Source of the DNA: Desulfobacteraceae bacterium
Lineage (GTDB): Bacteria > Desulfobacterota > Desulfobacteria > Desulfobacterales > Desulfosalsimonadaceae
Direction of reading: 5' to 3'
Length of the DNA stretch: 64,000 nucleotides
NCBI GenBank assembly: GCA_011389935.1
Contig: JAABTJ010000001.1
Location: 1-64,000, forward strand
Positions 48,098 through 57,972 of the stretch are shown here, piece after piece. Each line of letters starts with the position of its first letter. The stretch's first letter is position 1. The translations under genes and the position numbers were made by a program. The notes beneath the pieces are model-generated. The model saw only the letters and a program-made list of their open reading frames with translations. It ran no database searches and was not told the origin of the DNA.

Positions 48098-49279
48098 ATG
48101 AGCATTGCAGCAAAAATGGCGGGATTTATCGAGTCTTCCTCATGGATACGCAAAATGTTCGAGGAAGGCGCCCGCCTGAAATCGATACACGGGAAGGATA
48201 ACGTATACGATTTTTCCCTGGGCAACCCCAGCCTCGATCCGCCGGGGAAGTTCAAGCGTTACCTCCAATCGATCGTGGAAAACGAGGCGCCCGGTGTTCA
48301 TGCCTACATGCCCAACACCGGGTTTGCCCATGTCCGAAAGGCCGTGGCGGAATTTATCGCCCGGGAGCAGGGGGCCGCTCTGGGCGAGGATGATGTCATT
48401 ATGACCTGCGGCGCCGCAGGGGGGCTGAACATCATTTTAAAGGCCATCCTGGACCCCGATGATGAAATCATTACGCCGGCGCCGTATTTTGTGGAGTACG
48501 GTTTTTACGCGGACAACCATGGCGGACGACTGGTCCCGGTAAAAACCAAAGAGGATTTCAACCTGGATATCGGGGCGATCGAACGGGGTATCAGCGCAAA
48601 GACGAAAGCCGTGCTGATCAATTCGCCCAACAACCCGACGGGACAGGTTTATCCGAAAGCATCCCTGGAAAAGCTGGGGGACCTGCTGCGAGAAAAAAGC
48701 AAAAGCATAGGCAGAACCATATACCTGATATCCGATGAGCCGTACCGGAAAATTGCATATGACGGCATTGACGTGCCGTCTGTTTTGACCTGCTACAACA
48801 ACAGCCTTATTGCCACCTCCTACTCCAAGGACTTGTCGATCCCAGGCGAGAGAATCGGCTATGTGGCCGTATGCCCGGAAGCGGATGAAAAGCCGATCCT
48901 TCTCCAGGGGCTGGCACTGGCCAACCGGATACTCGGGTTTGTCAATTCCCCTGCCCTGATGCAGCGCGTTATCAGCGGACTGCAGGGGGTACATGTGGAC
49001 ATTGCGGAGTATGCCCGCAAAAGGGATCTGCTGTGCAATGGGCTTTCTGATTTCGGATACCGCTTCGTGCGGCCTGCCGGGGCATTCTACCTTTTCCCGC
49101 AGTCGCCCGTTGCCGATGAAGTCGTTTTTGTCCAGGCGCTCCAGGAAGAGCGGATCCTCGCTGTTCCGGGGAGCGGTTTCGGCGCACCCGGCTATTTCCG
49201 GCTCAGCTATTGCGTGGATGACCGGACCATTTCCGATGCTCTGCCGGGGTTTGAAAGAGCGTTCAAGCAGTTTGCATGA
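48098..49279 (+). CDS. PLP-dependent class I/II aminotransferase
   Basis: A 393-aa fold-type I aminotransferase, aspartate-aminotransferase-like. It has VYDFSLGNPSLDPP near the N-terminus, TCGAAGGLNIILKAI for phosphate binding, NSPNNPTGQVY, and ISDEPYRKIAYDG. The PLP lysine is in SYSKDLSIPGERIGY. The substrate is not clear. It lies 50 nt after the Nfu gene. Confidence 0.88.
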   Translation: MSIAAKMAGFIESSSWIRKMFEEGARLKSIHGKDNVYDFSLGNPSLDPPGKFKRYLQSIVENEAPGVHAYMPNTGFAHVRKAVAEFIAREQGAALGEDDVIMTCGAAGGLNIILKAILDPDDEIITPAPYFVEYGFYADNHGGRLVPVKTKEDFNLDIGAIERGISAKTKAVLINSPNNPTGQVYPKASLEKLGDLLREKSKSIGRTIYLISDEPYRKIAYDGIDVPSVLTCYNNSLIATSYSKDLSIPGERIGYVAVCPEADEKPILLQGLALANRILGFVNSPALMQRVISGLQGVHVDIAEYARKRDLLCNGLSDFGYRFVRPAGAFYLFPQSPVADEVVFVQALQEERILAVPGSGFGAPGYFRLSYCVDDRTISDALPGFERAFKQFA

Positions 49280-49336
49280 GTACGCGCTTGAAACAAGCGA
49301 AAACAGAACCCACCATCCGGAAAAAAGGGGGCTGCC

Positions 49337-50203
49337 ATGAATGTCCGTAAACCCGTTTTCGCCGGAAGCTGGTATCCGGGCAATCCGGATGCATGCAAAA
49401 AGCAGATCGAAGCATTTGCAGCGCAAACGCGTTTCAGAAGCCGACGGGAAGGGGAAAAAAAAGCAGGCATCGTTCCCCACGCGGGCTGGCCTTTTTCCGG
49501 CGAGCTCGCCTGCAGTGTCTTTGATTCCCTTTCAAAAAACGGCCATCCGGGAAAACCGGATGTCATCGTCATCTTTGGCATGCACATGCCCCCCGGCGTC
49601 CCGCCGGTAATCATGAAGCAAGGGGCGTGGGAAACGCCGCTGGGAACTGTTGACGTCGCCCAACACCTGGGAGAAAAAATCGCCGCCGCGCATCGCTTCC
49701 AGGTTGAAACGTCCGATGCGTTCGCTCCTGACAACACCATCGAGCTGCAGATGCCCTTTGTTAAGTATTTTTTCGATGGGGCAAAAGTACTCACCATCGG
49801 CCCCCCTGCCGGAATCGCTGCGATGGAAATCGCTGAAACAGTGGTGCAAGAGGCCGATATGCTGGGCCTTGACATCAAAATCGTCGGTTCCACGGACATG
49901 ACGCATTACGGGGCCAATTTCGGATTCACCCCTGCGGGAAGCGGGCGCAGCGCCTATGAATGGGTCAGGGATAAAAATGACCGGCAGATGATCGAAAAAA
50001 TGCTTGCCATGGATCCGGAAGGGGTCATCGAAGAGGCGCTTGTCAATCACAATGCATGCTGCCCGGGGGCCGCGGCGGGGGCCATTGCCGCGGCAAAGGC
50101 CCTTGGCGCAAACAATGCCGATCTTCTGGGATACAGTTCCAGTTATGAAAAAAATCCCGGGGAGACGTTCGTCGGGTATGCGGGGATCGTTTACGCGGCC
50201 TGA
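49337..50203 (+). CDS. MEMO1-like protein (AmmeMemoRadiSam system protein B)
   Basis: A 288-aa MEMO family protein. The N-terminus (RKPVFAGSWYPGNPDACKKQIE) and the metal-site-like histidines in VPHAGWPFSG, FGMHMP and STDMTHYG are typical. The usual partners, AMMECR1-like and radical SAM AmrS proteins, are not adjacent here, although both radical SAM genes in the window are unassigned. The function of the family is not established. Confidence 0.85.
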   Translation: MNVRKPVFAGSWYPGNPDACKKQIEAFAAQTRFRSRREGEKKAGIVPHAGWPFSGELACSVFDSLSKNGHPGKPDVIVIFGMHMPPGVPPVIMKQGAWETPLGTVDVAQHLGEKIAAAHRFQVETSDAFAPDNTIELQMPFVKYFFDGAKVLTIGPPAGIAAMEIAETVVQEADMLGLDIKIVGSTDMTHYGANFGFTPAGSGRSAYEWVRDKNDRQMIEKMLAMDPEGVIEEALVNHNACCPGAAAGAIAAAKALGANNADLLGYSSSYEKNPGETFVGYAGIVYAA

Positions 50204-50303
50204 TCCGCCAAAAAGCGCAAAACCGCAGAAAAAAAGCCGTCACGGAACCCGCCGTGCCGCAGGCGAATCAATAACCCCATGACAATGAAAAAATAGCGAC
50301 GAC

Positions 50304-52142
50304 ATGCAGAACTGGAAAAAGAAGATCGTTTCCCCGGAAGATGCCTTGAAAAAAATCGAACCGGGAATGCACATATTTCTGGGAACTGGTACGGCCGAGC
50401 CCCTGACGCTCGTCAAACACCTCATGGCGTCGACCGCCGGCAACCTGCAGGACCTGGAGTTGTTTCAACTGATTTCTCTGGGGGAGGCCATCTCCCCCAA
50501 AACGCTCCAGCATCAGAAATTCAGGCTGAAAACCTTTTACTCCGGGTGGGTGGCCAAGGACTCGATATCCGCCGGCCGCGTGGATTTCATTCCCAGCCGG
50601 TTCTCCAGGCTGACGCAGCTGATCGCTTCGGAGAGGATCCCCTTTGATGTGGCCTTCGTACAGATAACCCCCCCCAATTCCGAGGGATATGCCAGCCTCG
50701 GAGTGGCCGTGGACGTGGCCCACCTTGCCATTGACCAGGCATCCCTTGTTATCGGCGAGGTCAACCCGGACATGCCGGTGACCAGCGGGAACACCTTCGT
50801 GCCGATCGAATCATTCGATTTTCTGATACAGGCAAGAGAAAAACCGATCTGTTTCAGCCGCTGGCCCGCGGACGACACCTTTGACGCCATCGCCAAAAAC
50901 GTGGCCTCGGTGATTAATGACGGAAGCTGCATCGCTTTTTCCAATGACCCTTTGTTTGAAGCCCTGGGCAGACATCTGCAGCAGAAAAAAAACCTGGGCA
51001 TCCATACGCCGGTATTCACCGATGCCCTTATGGACCTGGTGAAAAGCGGCGCGGTGACCAACCGCTCCAAAGATCAGTTCCTCAGCAAATCGCTGACATC
51101 CTATGCCGTGGGTACCCCCGAGCTGCTGAAATGGCTCGATCAAAATCCCCTGGTGGAATTCCAGGGGCTTGAAAAAGTTTTCAACCCCTTGCTCATCGGC
51201 CGGAACCCCGGTTTTGTTTTTATTCTGCCCTGCAGGAAAGTCGATCTGACCGGCAGGGTAGCCCTCCACACGAGCAAGGGAAACGTGACCACCGATCCGG
51301 CAATGGTGATCGATTTCTTTAACGGATCGGAGATATCAGAGGGCGGCTATTCCATTCTGGCGTTGCCCAGCCGCAACCTCAAAGGACAGCCCAACATACT
51401 GATCTCCATTGAAAATTTTCCAAACCAGTTCAATGTCCGGGAATCGGTGGATCTGATGGTCACAGAATACGGGGTGGCCAACCTGAACGGTCGCACCATA
51501 CGGGAAAGAGCCCAGGCCCTGATCGAAATTGCCCACCCGGACGACCGGGCAAAGCTGGTGGAAGAGGCCAAGGAAAAGAATATCCTTTACAAGGACCAAA
51601 TATTTCTCGCAGAAAGCGCGCATCTCTATCCGGCCAATGTGGAAACACGGCAGAAGATCAAGGACATCACCATCCGTTTCCGCCCCATCAAACCTTCGGA
51701 CGAGGAGGAAATGCGGCGTCTGTTTTACCGATTTTCGGACGAGGCGGTCTATTACCGGTACTTTACGCACAAAAAGGCCATGCCGCATGTCCGGATGCAG
51801 GAATATGTCAACATTGACTACCGGGACACCATGTCCATTGTGGCCGTGGTGGACGAAAACCGAAAGGGGCGGATTGTGGGGGAAGCCCGTTATGTCAAGT
51901 ATTCGGACAAACCCTACGGCGACGTCGCGTTCATTGTGGATGAACAGTACCAGGGCTACGGCATTGCCACCTATATGTACAAAATGCTCATGCGCCTGGC
52001 CAAGGAGCGCGGCCTCCAGGGCTTTACCGCGGATGTGCTGCCGGCCAACAAATCAATGATGCGGGTCTTTGAAAAGGGGGACACCGAAGTGAAAGCGACC
52101 CTTGCAGAAGGGGTATATCACCTGATCATCCCCTTTAAGTAA
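50304..52142 (+). CDS. Acetyl-CoA hydrolase/transferase-like domain fused to Pat-like GNAT acetyltransferase
   Basis: A 612-aa fusion. Residues 1-435 are an acetyl-CoA hydrolase/4-hydroxybutyrate CoA-transferase-like domain (PFDVAFVQITPPNSEGYASLG; ESVDLMVTEYGVANLNGRT). Residues 450-612 are a GNAT acetyltransferase (IRFRPIKPSDEEEMRRLFYRF; VDEQYQGYGIATYMYKML) resembling the catalytic domain of protein lysine acetyltransferase Pat. In active CoA-transferases the stretch before the conserved VDL-G block carries a catalytic glutamate. Here it reads CRKVDLTGRV, with Lys312 at that place by my alignment. The N-terminal domain may therefore only bind acyl-CoA. The ribosome-binding site is weak. Confidence 0.85.
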   Translation: MQNWKKKIVSPEDALKKIEPGMHIFLGTGTAEPLTLVKHLMASTAGNLQDLELFQLISLGEAISPKTLQHQKFRLKTFYSGWVAKDSISAGRVDFIPSRFSRLTQLIASERIPFDVAFVQITPPNSEGYASLGVAVDVAHLAIDQASLVIGEVNPDMPVTSGNTFVPIESFDFLIQAREKPICFSRWPADDTFDAIAKNVASVINDGSCIAFSNDPLFEALGRHLQQKKNLGIHTPVFTDALMDLVKSGAVTNRSKDQFLSKSLTSYAVGTPELLKWLDQNPLVEFQGLEKVFNPLLIGRNPGFVFILPCRKVDLTGRVALHTSKGNVTTDPAMVIDFFNGSEISEGGYSILALPSRNLKGQPNILISIENFPNQFNVRESVDLMVTEYGVANLNGRTIRERAQALIEIAHPDDRAKLVEEAKEKNILYKDQIFLAESAHLYPANVETRQKIKDITIRFRPIKPSDEEEMRRLFYRFSDEAVYYRYFTHKKAMPHVRMQEYVNIDYRDTMSIVAVVDENRKGRIVGEARYVKYSDKPYGDVAFIVDEQYQGYGIATYMYKMLMRLAKERGLQGFTADVLPANKSMMRVFEKGDTEVKATLAEGVYHLIIPFK

Positions 52143-52157
52143 CGTGCCCCTCCAGAA

Positions 52158-53009
52158 ATGAAACCATATCCGCTGGTATCGGTCATCATCCCCACGCATA
52201 ACCGGGCAGGAACCCTTCCGGCCGCGATCGACTCCGTGCTTGCGCAGGATTACCCGCATTTCGAACTTATTGTGTCCGACGACGGCTCCACGGATGAAAC
52301 CCCCCGGATACTGGATCAATACGCAAAAAAACTCACCGTCATCCGCCGGGAAAACGCCGGGGTCAGCCGGGCAAGAAACCGCGGCATCCAGGCGTCGAAG
52401 GGGGAGTTGGTCGCTTTTCTGGACTCCGACGACTACTGGCTCCCGGAAAAGCTCTCCGCACAGGTCGCCTGGTTCTCAGAACACCCGGCCGCCATGATAT
52501 GCCAGACCGAGGAGACCTGGATTCGAAACAACCGCCGGGTCAACCCGAAAACCAGGCATAAAAAACGTTCCGGCGACATTTTCATCCCGTCTCTTTCCCT
52601 CTGCCTGATCAGCCCTTCCGCCGTTATGGTCCGGCGCCGCCTCTTTGACGAGACCGGCCTGTTCGATACCGATCTGCCCGCATGCGAAGACTATGACCTG
52701 TGGCTGCGGGTGACCTGCCGGTATCCCGTGGGACTCATTGAAAAACCCCTTGCGGTCCGCCGCGGGGGGCATGCCGACCAGCTGTCCGCCCTGCCCGGCC
52801 TGGACAAATACCGCATCCATGCCATACAGAAAATCCTCAATACCGGCCGGCTGACGCCGGCGCAGCAAGATGCCGCAGTGAAAACGCTCAAAGAAAAATG
52901 CACGATCTATGCAGACGGATGCGAAAAACGGGGACGGCACGAAGAAGCGACATATTACCGAGAAATGGTCGGCAAAGCATATCCATCGGCCAAGCATACC
53001 CATCGATAG
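52158..53009 (+). CDS. Family 2 glycosyltransferase
   Basis: A 283-aa GT-A fold enzyme. It has VSVIIPTHNRAGTLPAAIDSV, VSDDGSTDETPRILD and the metal-binding DSDD in VAFLDSDDYWLPEKL. The later ACEDYDLWLRV is the usual ED motif. It transfers a sugar from a nucleotide donor, and the acceptor is unknown. It starts 15 nt after the CoA-transferase/GNAT fusion, so they may be co-transcribed. An R2 palindrome begins about 17 nt after the stop. Confidence 0.9.
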   Translation: MKPYPLVSVIIPTHNRAGTLPAAIDSVLAQDYPHFELIVSDDGSTDETPRILDQYAKKLTVIRRENAGVSRARNRGIQASKGELVAFLDSDDYWLPEKLSAQVAWFSEHPAAMICQTEETWIRNNRRVNPKTRHKKRSGDIFIPSLSLCLISPSAVMVRRRLFDETGLFDTDLPACEDYDLWLRVTCRYPVGLIEKPLAVRRGGHADQLSALPGLDKYRIHAIQKILNTGRLTPAQQDAAVKTLKEKCTIYADGCEKRGRHEEATYYREMVGKAYPSAKHTHR

Positions 53010-53025
53010 GGGAAAACCATCGGAT

Positions 53026-53216
53026 AAATGTCAAAAATCCGGCTGTCGGTATTGCCCGGAGCAACTGTGAGGCCTTGGGACATCTCTATGGCTCGATAAG
53101 CCGCACCCTGCAATCAAAAACAATGCAGGGTGCCTGGCTTATCTTCGCCAAGAGCTGTCGCCAAGCCCTCCCAATGTTGCTCCGGGCAATACCGCCGCCG
53201 TCTTTTTGACATTTTC
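53026..53216. repeat. R2 palindromic element, copy B (about 190 nt)
   Basis: A near end-to-end palindrome. AATGTCAAAAA at the left faces TTTTTGACATT at the right. TATTGCCCGGAGCAAC faces GTTGCTCCGGGCAATA without mismatch. The apex GCACCCTGCA faces TGCAGGGTGC around an AATCAAAAACAA-type loop. Core and apex match copy A, while the outer arms differ in sequence but still pair. Confidence 0.85.
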
Positions 53217-53467
53217 CATTTTGATTACTGCACATCAAGCCCGGTTCAACCACGGATAAAAAATATAGAACCCGTCTCAAAATTCGGATTTCGTCCCATC
53301 CGCTTGTTTGAATTTCGATCATCCAACAAAAAATGGTGGCGAAAGACAATTTTGAGATGGGTTATAGTCCCCCAGGGGGTGTATATCACCCTTTCAATGC
53401 CCTAAAGCAGTGAACCTCCACCTTGCCGTCAACCATGCGCAATTGCGGGACGACAAACGATAAAAAT
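53217..53467. repeat. Intergenic spacer with R3-like inverted repeat (53270-53364)
   Basis: AACCCGTCTCAAAATT near 53270 and AATTTTGAGATGGGTT ending near 53364 are inverted repeats about 60 nt apart. The arms resemble the R3 hairpin at 32661-32704 (CATCTCAAAA). The interior has no protein-coding features. The remainder up to 53467 holds nothing I can name. Confidence 0.5.
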
Positions 53468-53670
53468 GGACAATTTCATTACAGGCGGGCGGCCGGGAAT
53501 TGCCTGAAAGCAACATTGGGAGGGTTTGGCGATAGCTCTTGGCGAAGCGGCGCAAATCATCCTGCATGGGTTTTGATTGCAGGATGATGCAAAGCGAGCC
53601 ATAGAGATATCCCAAACCCTCACAGTTGCTGAAGGCAATACCCTGCCGCCCGCCTGTAATGAAATTGACC
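53468..53670. repeat. R2 palindromic element, copy C (about 203 nt, inverted)
   Basis: The longest copy. The outer arms GGACAATTTCATTACAGGCG and CGCCTGTAATGAAATTGACC pair almost perfectly. The core matches copies A and B in reverse orientation, including CCAATGTTGC- and GCAACTGTGAGGG-type blocks read on the minus strand. The apex pairs ATCCTGCA with TGCAGGAT. It lies about 28 nt beyond the 3' end of hrpA. Confidence 0.85.
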
Positions 53671-53697
53671 GTATACCGCCCCTGGCGGCGCTGCAGC

Positions 53698-56600
53698 CTA
53701 CAACCGGTCTTCCCGTATTTCCGCATACCGCTCCTGCAGGCGCTTTTCGGAAACCCGCACGGCGGTTTTGATCTCCTGGGCGAAAAGCTGGACCTTGTAC
53801 TCCTCGATCATCCAGAAATAGTCCTCCACTGCCGCCCGCTTTTCATCCGATTCCCACGCGTCAAGGCTTTTCACCAGCTCATCGAGCCGGTTGCGGTATT
53901 TCTCAATTTTTTCTTCCTTGGCACTGTCTTTTTCCGGGTCGTTCACGCCCCTTTCCAGCCGCAAGGACAGGGCTTTCAGGTAGCGCGGCAGATGCCCGAT
54001 CCGGTCTGCCGAATACAGGGCAATAAAATTGTCCGGCACCAGCCCGGCAAGGGAAGCCTCGATGCACTGCAGAAGCGCGGGCGGGGCTGTCGATGAAAGG
54101 CTGCCCAGGCGCTGTCGAATTTCCCGGTACTGCAAAAGCACCGGCCGGATTTTTTCCGCCAGTTGTCTTCCCTCCGGCAGGATGCGGTTGACCATATTTG
54201 CGGCATGTTCGTAAAAATCCGTCTCCTTTCGAATCTCCCGCGCAAAAAGGGAGCCGATGACATTCTCGACAATGGCCGATGCCACCGCCTCCCCGCCGCC
54301 CAAAACCATGGCGCAGGTTTTCATCTCCCCGGAAAAGGCAATGTTTTTTTTCAAATGCTTGATTTCTTTGGAAAAATAGATGGAAAAAAGACGGGCCACG
54401 CCGTTTTTATGGGTTGCAAGGGCCTTTGTCCGGTCCGTATAGAGCCGCAGGTTCACCCCCTGATCGTCCGGTTCGAGCACCGGGTACGCCGGCAGCACCT
54501 GGCCGTTTTGACCATCGATGGATATCATTTCGGGAAGATCCCCCACGTCCCAGGTGACGATCCCGGTTTTTTCCCACCGCTTTTTTTCCGCTGCCAGGTG
54601 ATCGGCGCTGATCTCCTCCCGCGGCAGGCCGTTTAAAACGCTTCGGTCCCGCCCGCTGAACAAGACCTGCCCCCTGTTGTCGACCAGGGAGAACCGAAGC
54701 CTCAGATGCGGCGGCAACCCCTCCTCGGACCACTTTGACACCGGTATATCCACGCCGAAATGGCCGCGTATGAACCGGCTGAGCGTTCCCGCCAGCGAGC
54801 CTGTATAGACGGGCATCTTTTCCAGGACAACGGCCACCGTTTCGTTGACCGGCACGAGCTGCTTCCGGTATGCCTTGGGGAGGTTTTTTATCATGGCGGT
54901 GATCTTTTCCTCCAGCAGCCCCGGCACAACCCAGTCCGTTGCCTCTTTGGGCATGGCGCCTGCTGCCGATACCGGGAGGGTCAGGGTGACGCCGTCGTCG
55001 TTCTCGCCCGGGTTGAAACGGTAGGTCAGCGAAAACCGCCCATCGCCAAGGACCATATGATCCGGAAACCGCGACATTTCCTCATCGTCCGGAGAGGCGT
55101 CCATGAGATCCGAAACGGACATTCTCAGGAAATCATCCGAACCCTTTTTGCGGATGAGCCGCCGCAGGGAGCGCATGTCATATATGCCGCCAATCCGTTT
55201 CTCGTAAAAACGGACCATGTCGTCCTCGCTTGCCAGCAGGTCCCTTCTGCGGACGCGGTTTTCCATGTCCCGTATTTCTTCGGCGATTGCCCGGTTGTGC
55301 TCCATGAATGGCAACGGGTTTTTAACGTCCACGCCCACCAGGGCATCCCGGATAAAAATGTTGGCTGCGGTTTCCGGGTCTATTTTTCCGTACTGGACCG
55401 GCCGGCCGGAAACAATGATCAACCCGTACAGGCTGACCTGTTCCCGGGCGATCACCGATTCGCTCTTCCGCTGCCATACCGGGTTTGAATACGTATAGTG
55501 GCAAAGGAATTTGCCCAGCGGCTCCAGCCATGCGCTGTCAATATTGGCCACCGTGCGTGCGAACCGCCTCGTGGTTTCAACGATCTCAGCGGACACGATC
55601 CACTGCCCGCCCCGGTTGAATACCCCTGACCCCGGAAATATCATGACTTCTCGCTGCCGTGCCCCCCGATACAAATTTTTATCCCTTTTTTCGGCGATAT
55701 TGGCCAGAAAACCGCTCAATATCGATTTGTGAATGGCGGCATATAGCGCGGAAAATCCGTTTTTCCCCTTTTCTTCCTTTACCGCGCTCAGGGATGCGGC
55801 AACATCCCCCCCTCCTTCCGTTAGCATCCCGGCGTCCGATATAATGGAGGTGACCTGGTCGTATACGTCGATCCATTCCCGCATTCTCCGAAAGGAGAAA
55901 AAATGTTGGCCGGCATACTGCTTCAGGTCCTTTGCCCGGACCTGGGGCCTGTTTTTGCCGGTATCTCCGACCAGGCCCCGCCACATGTTATAAAGCGTTA
56001 TGAAATCCGATGCAGGATCGACAAACCGGGCATGGGCCTGGTTCGCCTGGGTTTCGCTTCCCTCCGGGCGCTGCCGGGGATCGGGGAGCGTAAGCGCCGA
56101 GGCGATGGCGCAGACCGGATACAGCACGCCGTTTTCCCGGGCCTCGATGAGCATCCTGGACAGCCGGGGATCCAGGGGCATCTTCGCCATCATCCGCCCT
56201 TTCGGCGTAAGGCGGACATCCCTGCCGAACGCCTTTTTTCGCTTTTCCCCCGGCTTTTCTATGGCGTCCAGCTCGAAAAGAATCCCAAACCCGTCTCTTA
56301 TCTGCTTTGCAGGGGGCGCGTCGACAAACTCAAAGGAATCAATATCGCCCAAGCGCAGGGCGATCATCCGCAAAATGACCTCGGCCAGGTTGGCCCGCAA
56401 AATTTCAGGCGGGGTATACAGGGGGCGGGACAGGTAATCCTCCTCGGAATACAGCCGGATGCATACGCCGTTCTGCACCCTGCCGCAGCGCCCCATCCGC
56501 TGGTCCGCGCTGCTTTTGGACACGGGGGATATGGGCAGGGCCGTCGTACGGGTCGCCGGAATATAATGGGATATACGGGCAAGCCCGGTATCGACCACGT

Positions 56601-57708
56601 ATTTGATATTGGGTATGGTAATGGATGTTTCCGCGACATTTGTGGCCACGATGATTTTACGGCCGGCGGCCGGCTTGAATACCCGGGACTGGTCGGGCGC
56701 GGCAAGCCTTGCATACAGCGGGAGCACCGTGGCCCCTTTGTACCGGTTCGCCTCCAGTATTTCGCAGGTCTCCCGGATATCCTGCTCGGTGGGCATAAAC
56801 ACGAGGATGTCGCCGAAAGGGGATCGTTTCATGACCCGGTCGACTGCGTGCACCGCACCATCCACGTAGGAGAAATCATCGCTGTTTTCAAAAACATTTT
56901 CGGGCGGCATGTACTCGACGTCAACCGGGTACATCCGCCCGGATACGTCCACAACGGGCGCGTCAAAAAACGCTTTTGAAAATTTTTCCGTATCAATGGT
57001 CGCAGACGTGATAATCAGCTTCAAATCCGGTCGCTTTTGAATGAGCCGCTTCAGTATACCCAGTAGAAAGTCAATGTTGAGGCTTCGCTCATGGGCCTCG
57101 TCCACGATGATGGTATCGTATTCGTTCAGGAATGGGTCCGCCTGGGTTTCAGACAACAGCATGCCGTCGGTCACCATCTTGATGACACTCTGTTCGCTGA
57201 GTTTGTCCGAGAACCGGATCTTGTAGCCCACGCTTGCGCCCGGCTGCTGCCCCAGTTCCTCGGCAATCCGTGCGGCCACAGTGATTGCGGCGATTCTTCG
57301 CGGCTGGGTACAGGCGATACGCCCCTCGATTCCGCGGCCCGCTTCCAGGCAGAATTTCGGCAGCTGCGTGGTTTTCCCGGAACCGGTTTCCCCGGAGACG
57401 ATCACCACCGGCTGTTCGGAAACAAGACGCACAATACGGTCTTTTTCGTATGATATGGGCAGATCCGGGAAGGGCAAAACCCTCGGGAGGGCGCCGATGC
57501 GTTTTTCCTTCACACCGGCAGAGCGTTCGAGCCTCCGCTTCACTGCCGTCAGCCGTTTTCGGATCCCCCCATCCGCTGCTCCGCCGTTGAACTTCTTTTT
57601 CAAGCCTTCATATTCGTGGGCAACGGCGCACCGGTCCCTGTGAAGCGCCCGGGGTAAAAGGAACGCAATCTGTTCAAGCAGCGGGGAAAGATTGGCTTTC
57701 GGGGTCAT
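53698..57708 (-). CDS. hrpA: ATP-dependent RNA helicase HrpA
   Basis: A DEAH-box helicase of about 1336 aa. It has Walker A GETGSGKTTQLPKF, the DEAH box in IIVDEAHERSLNIDFLLG, SATIDTEKF, VATNVAETSITIPNIKYVVDTG and QRMGRCGR. A large C-terminal domain typical of HrpA (DUF3418) ends in LQERYAEIRED. Helicases of this class act on ribosome-bound mRNA. The frame opens with a TTG at 57738, but I chose the ATG at 57708. Neither has a clear ribosome-binding site. Confidence 0.95.
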   Translation of the reverse strand: MTPKANLSPLLEQIAFLLPRALHRDRCAVAHEYEGLKKKFNGGAADGGIRKRLTAVKRRLERSAGVKEKRIGALPRVLPFPDLPISYEKDRIVRLVSEQPVVIVSGETGSGKTTQLPKFCLEAGRGIEGRIACTQPRRIAAITVAARIAEELGQQPGASVGYKIRFSDKLSEQSVIKMVTDGMLLSETQADPFLNEYDTIIVDEAHERSLNIDFLLGILKRLIQKRPDLKLIITSATIDTEKFSKAFFDAPVVDVSGRMYPVDVEYMPPENVFENSDDFSYVDGAVHAVDRVMKRSPFGDILVFMPTEQDIRETCEILEANRYKGATVLPLYARLAAPDQSRVFKPAAGRKIIVATNVAETSITIPNIKYVVDTGLARISHYIPATRTTALPISPVSKSSADQRMGRCGRVQNGVCIRLYSEEDYLSRPLYTPPEILRANLAEVILRMIALRLGDIDSFEFVDAPPAKQIRDGFGILFELDAIEKPGEKRKKAFGRDVRLTPKGRMMAKMPLDPRLSRMLIEARENGVLYPVCAIASALTLPDPRQRPEGSETQANQAHARFVDPASDFITLYNMWRGLVGDTGKNRPQVRAKDLKQYAGQHFFSFRRMREWIDVYDQVTSIISDAGMLTEGGGDVAASLSAVKEEKGKNGFSALYAAIHKSILSGFLANIAEKRDKNLYRGARQREVMIFPGSGVFNRGGQWIVSAEIVETTRRFARTVANIDSAWLEPLGKFLCHYTYSNPVWQRKSESVIAREQVSLYGLIIVSGRPVQYGKIDPETAANIFIRDALVGVDVKNPLPFMEHNRAIAEEIRDMENRVRRRDLLASEDDMVRFYEKRIGGIYDMRSLRRLIRKKGSDDFLRMSVSDLMDASPDDEEMSRFPDHMVLGDGRFSLTYRFNPGENDDGVTLTLPVSAAGAMPKEATDWVVPGLLEEKITAMIKNLPKAYRKQLVPVNETVAVVLEKMPVYTGSLAGTLSRFIRGHFGVDIPVSKWSEEGLPPHLRLRFSLVDNRGQVLFSGRDRSVLNGLPREEISADHLAAEKKRWEKTGIVTWDVGDLPEMISIDGQNGQVLPAYPVLEPDDQGVNLRLYTDRTKALATHKNGVARLFSIYFSKEIKHLKKNIAFSGEMKTCAMVLGGGEAVASAIVENVIGSLFAREIRKETDFYEHAANMVNRILPEGRQLAEKIRPVLLQYREIRQRLGSLSSTAPPALLQCIEASLAGLVPDNFIALYSADRIGHLPRYLKALSLRLERGVNDPEKDSAKEEKIEKYRNRLDELVKSLDAWESDEKRAAVEDYFWMIEEYKVQLFAQEIKTAVRVSEKRLQERYAEIREDRL

Positions 57709-57972
57709 AAAAATGCACGGAATATTATCATTTCGCAAAAAATCGTTTTACAAGGGCAGATCAGACCATATAATATATCGCTTCAACCGGTCAAGGAAAG
57801 CATAACGGCAAACAAAATCTTTTCCTTAACGCAAAATGCATGTACTGTATCCCTGACCGGATCGGTGGCAGTGATTTCAAAAACGGTTGAACCCGGCCGG
57901 CTCTCCGGCGTGAAATCACTCCTTTGCATGATGAACGAATAGCGCACAACGTGCAACGGATTTGGTTCCCTA

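Noticed and set aside
53086-53726. Short open frames within the R2 palindromes and beside hrpA
   Set aside because: They follow the palindromic repeat sequence and have no conserved protein features. The similar peptides read from different copies simply reflect the repeat.
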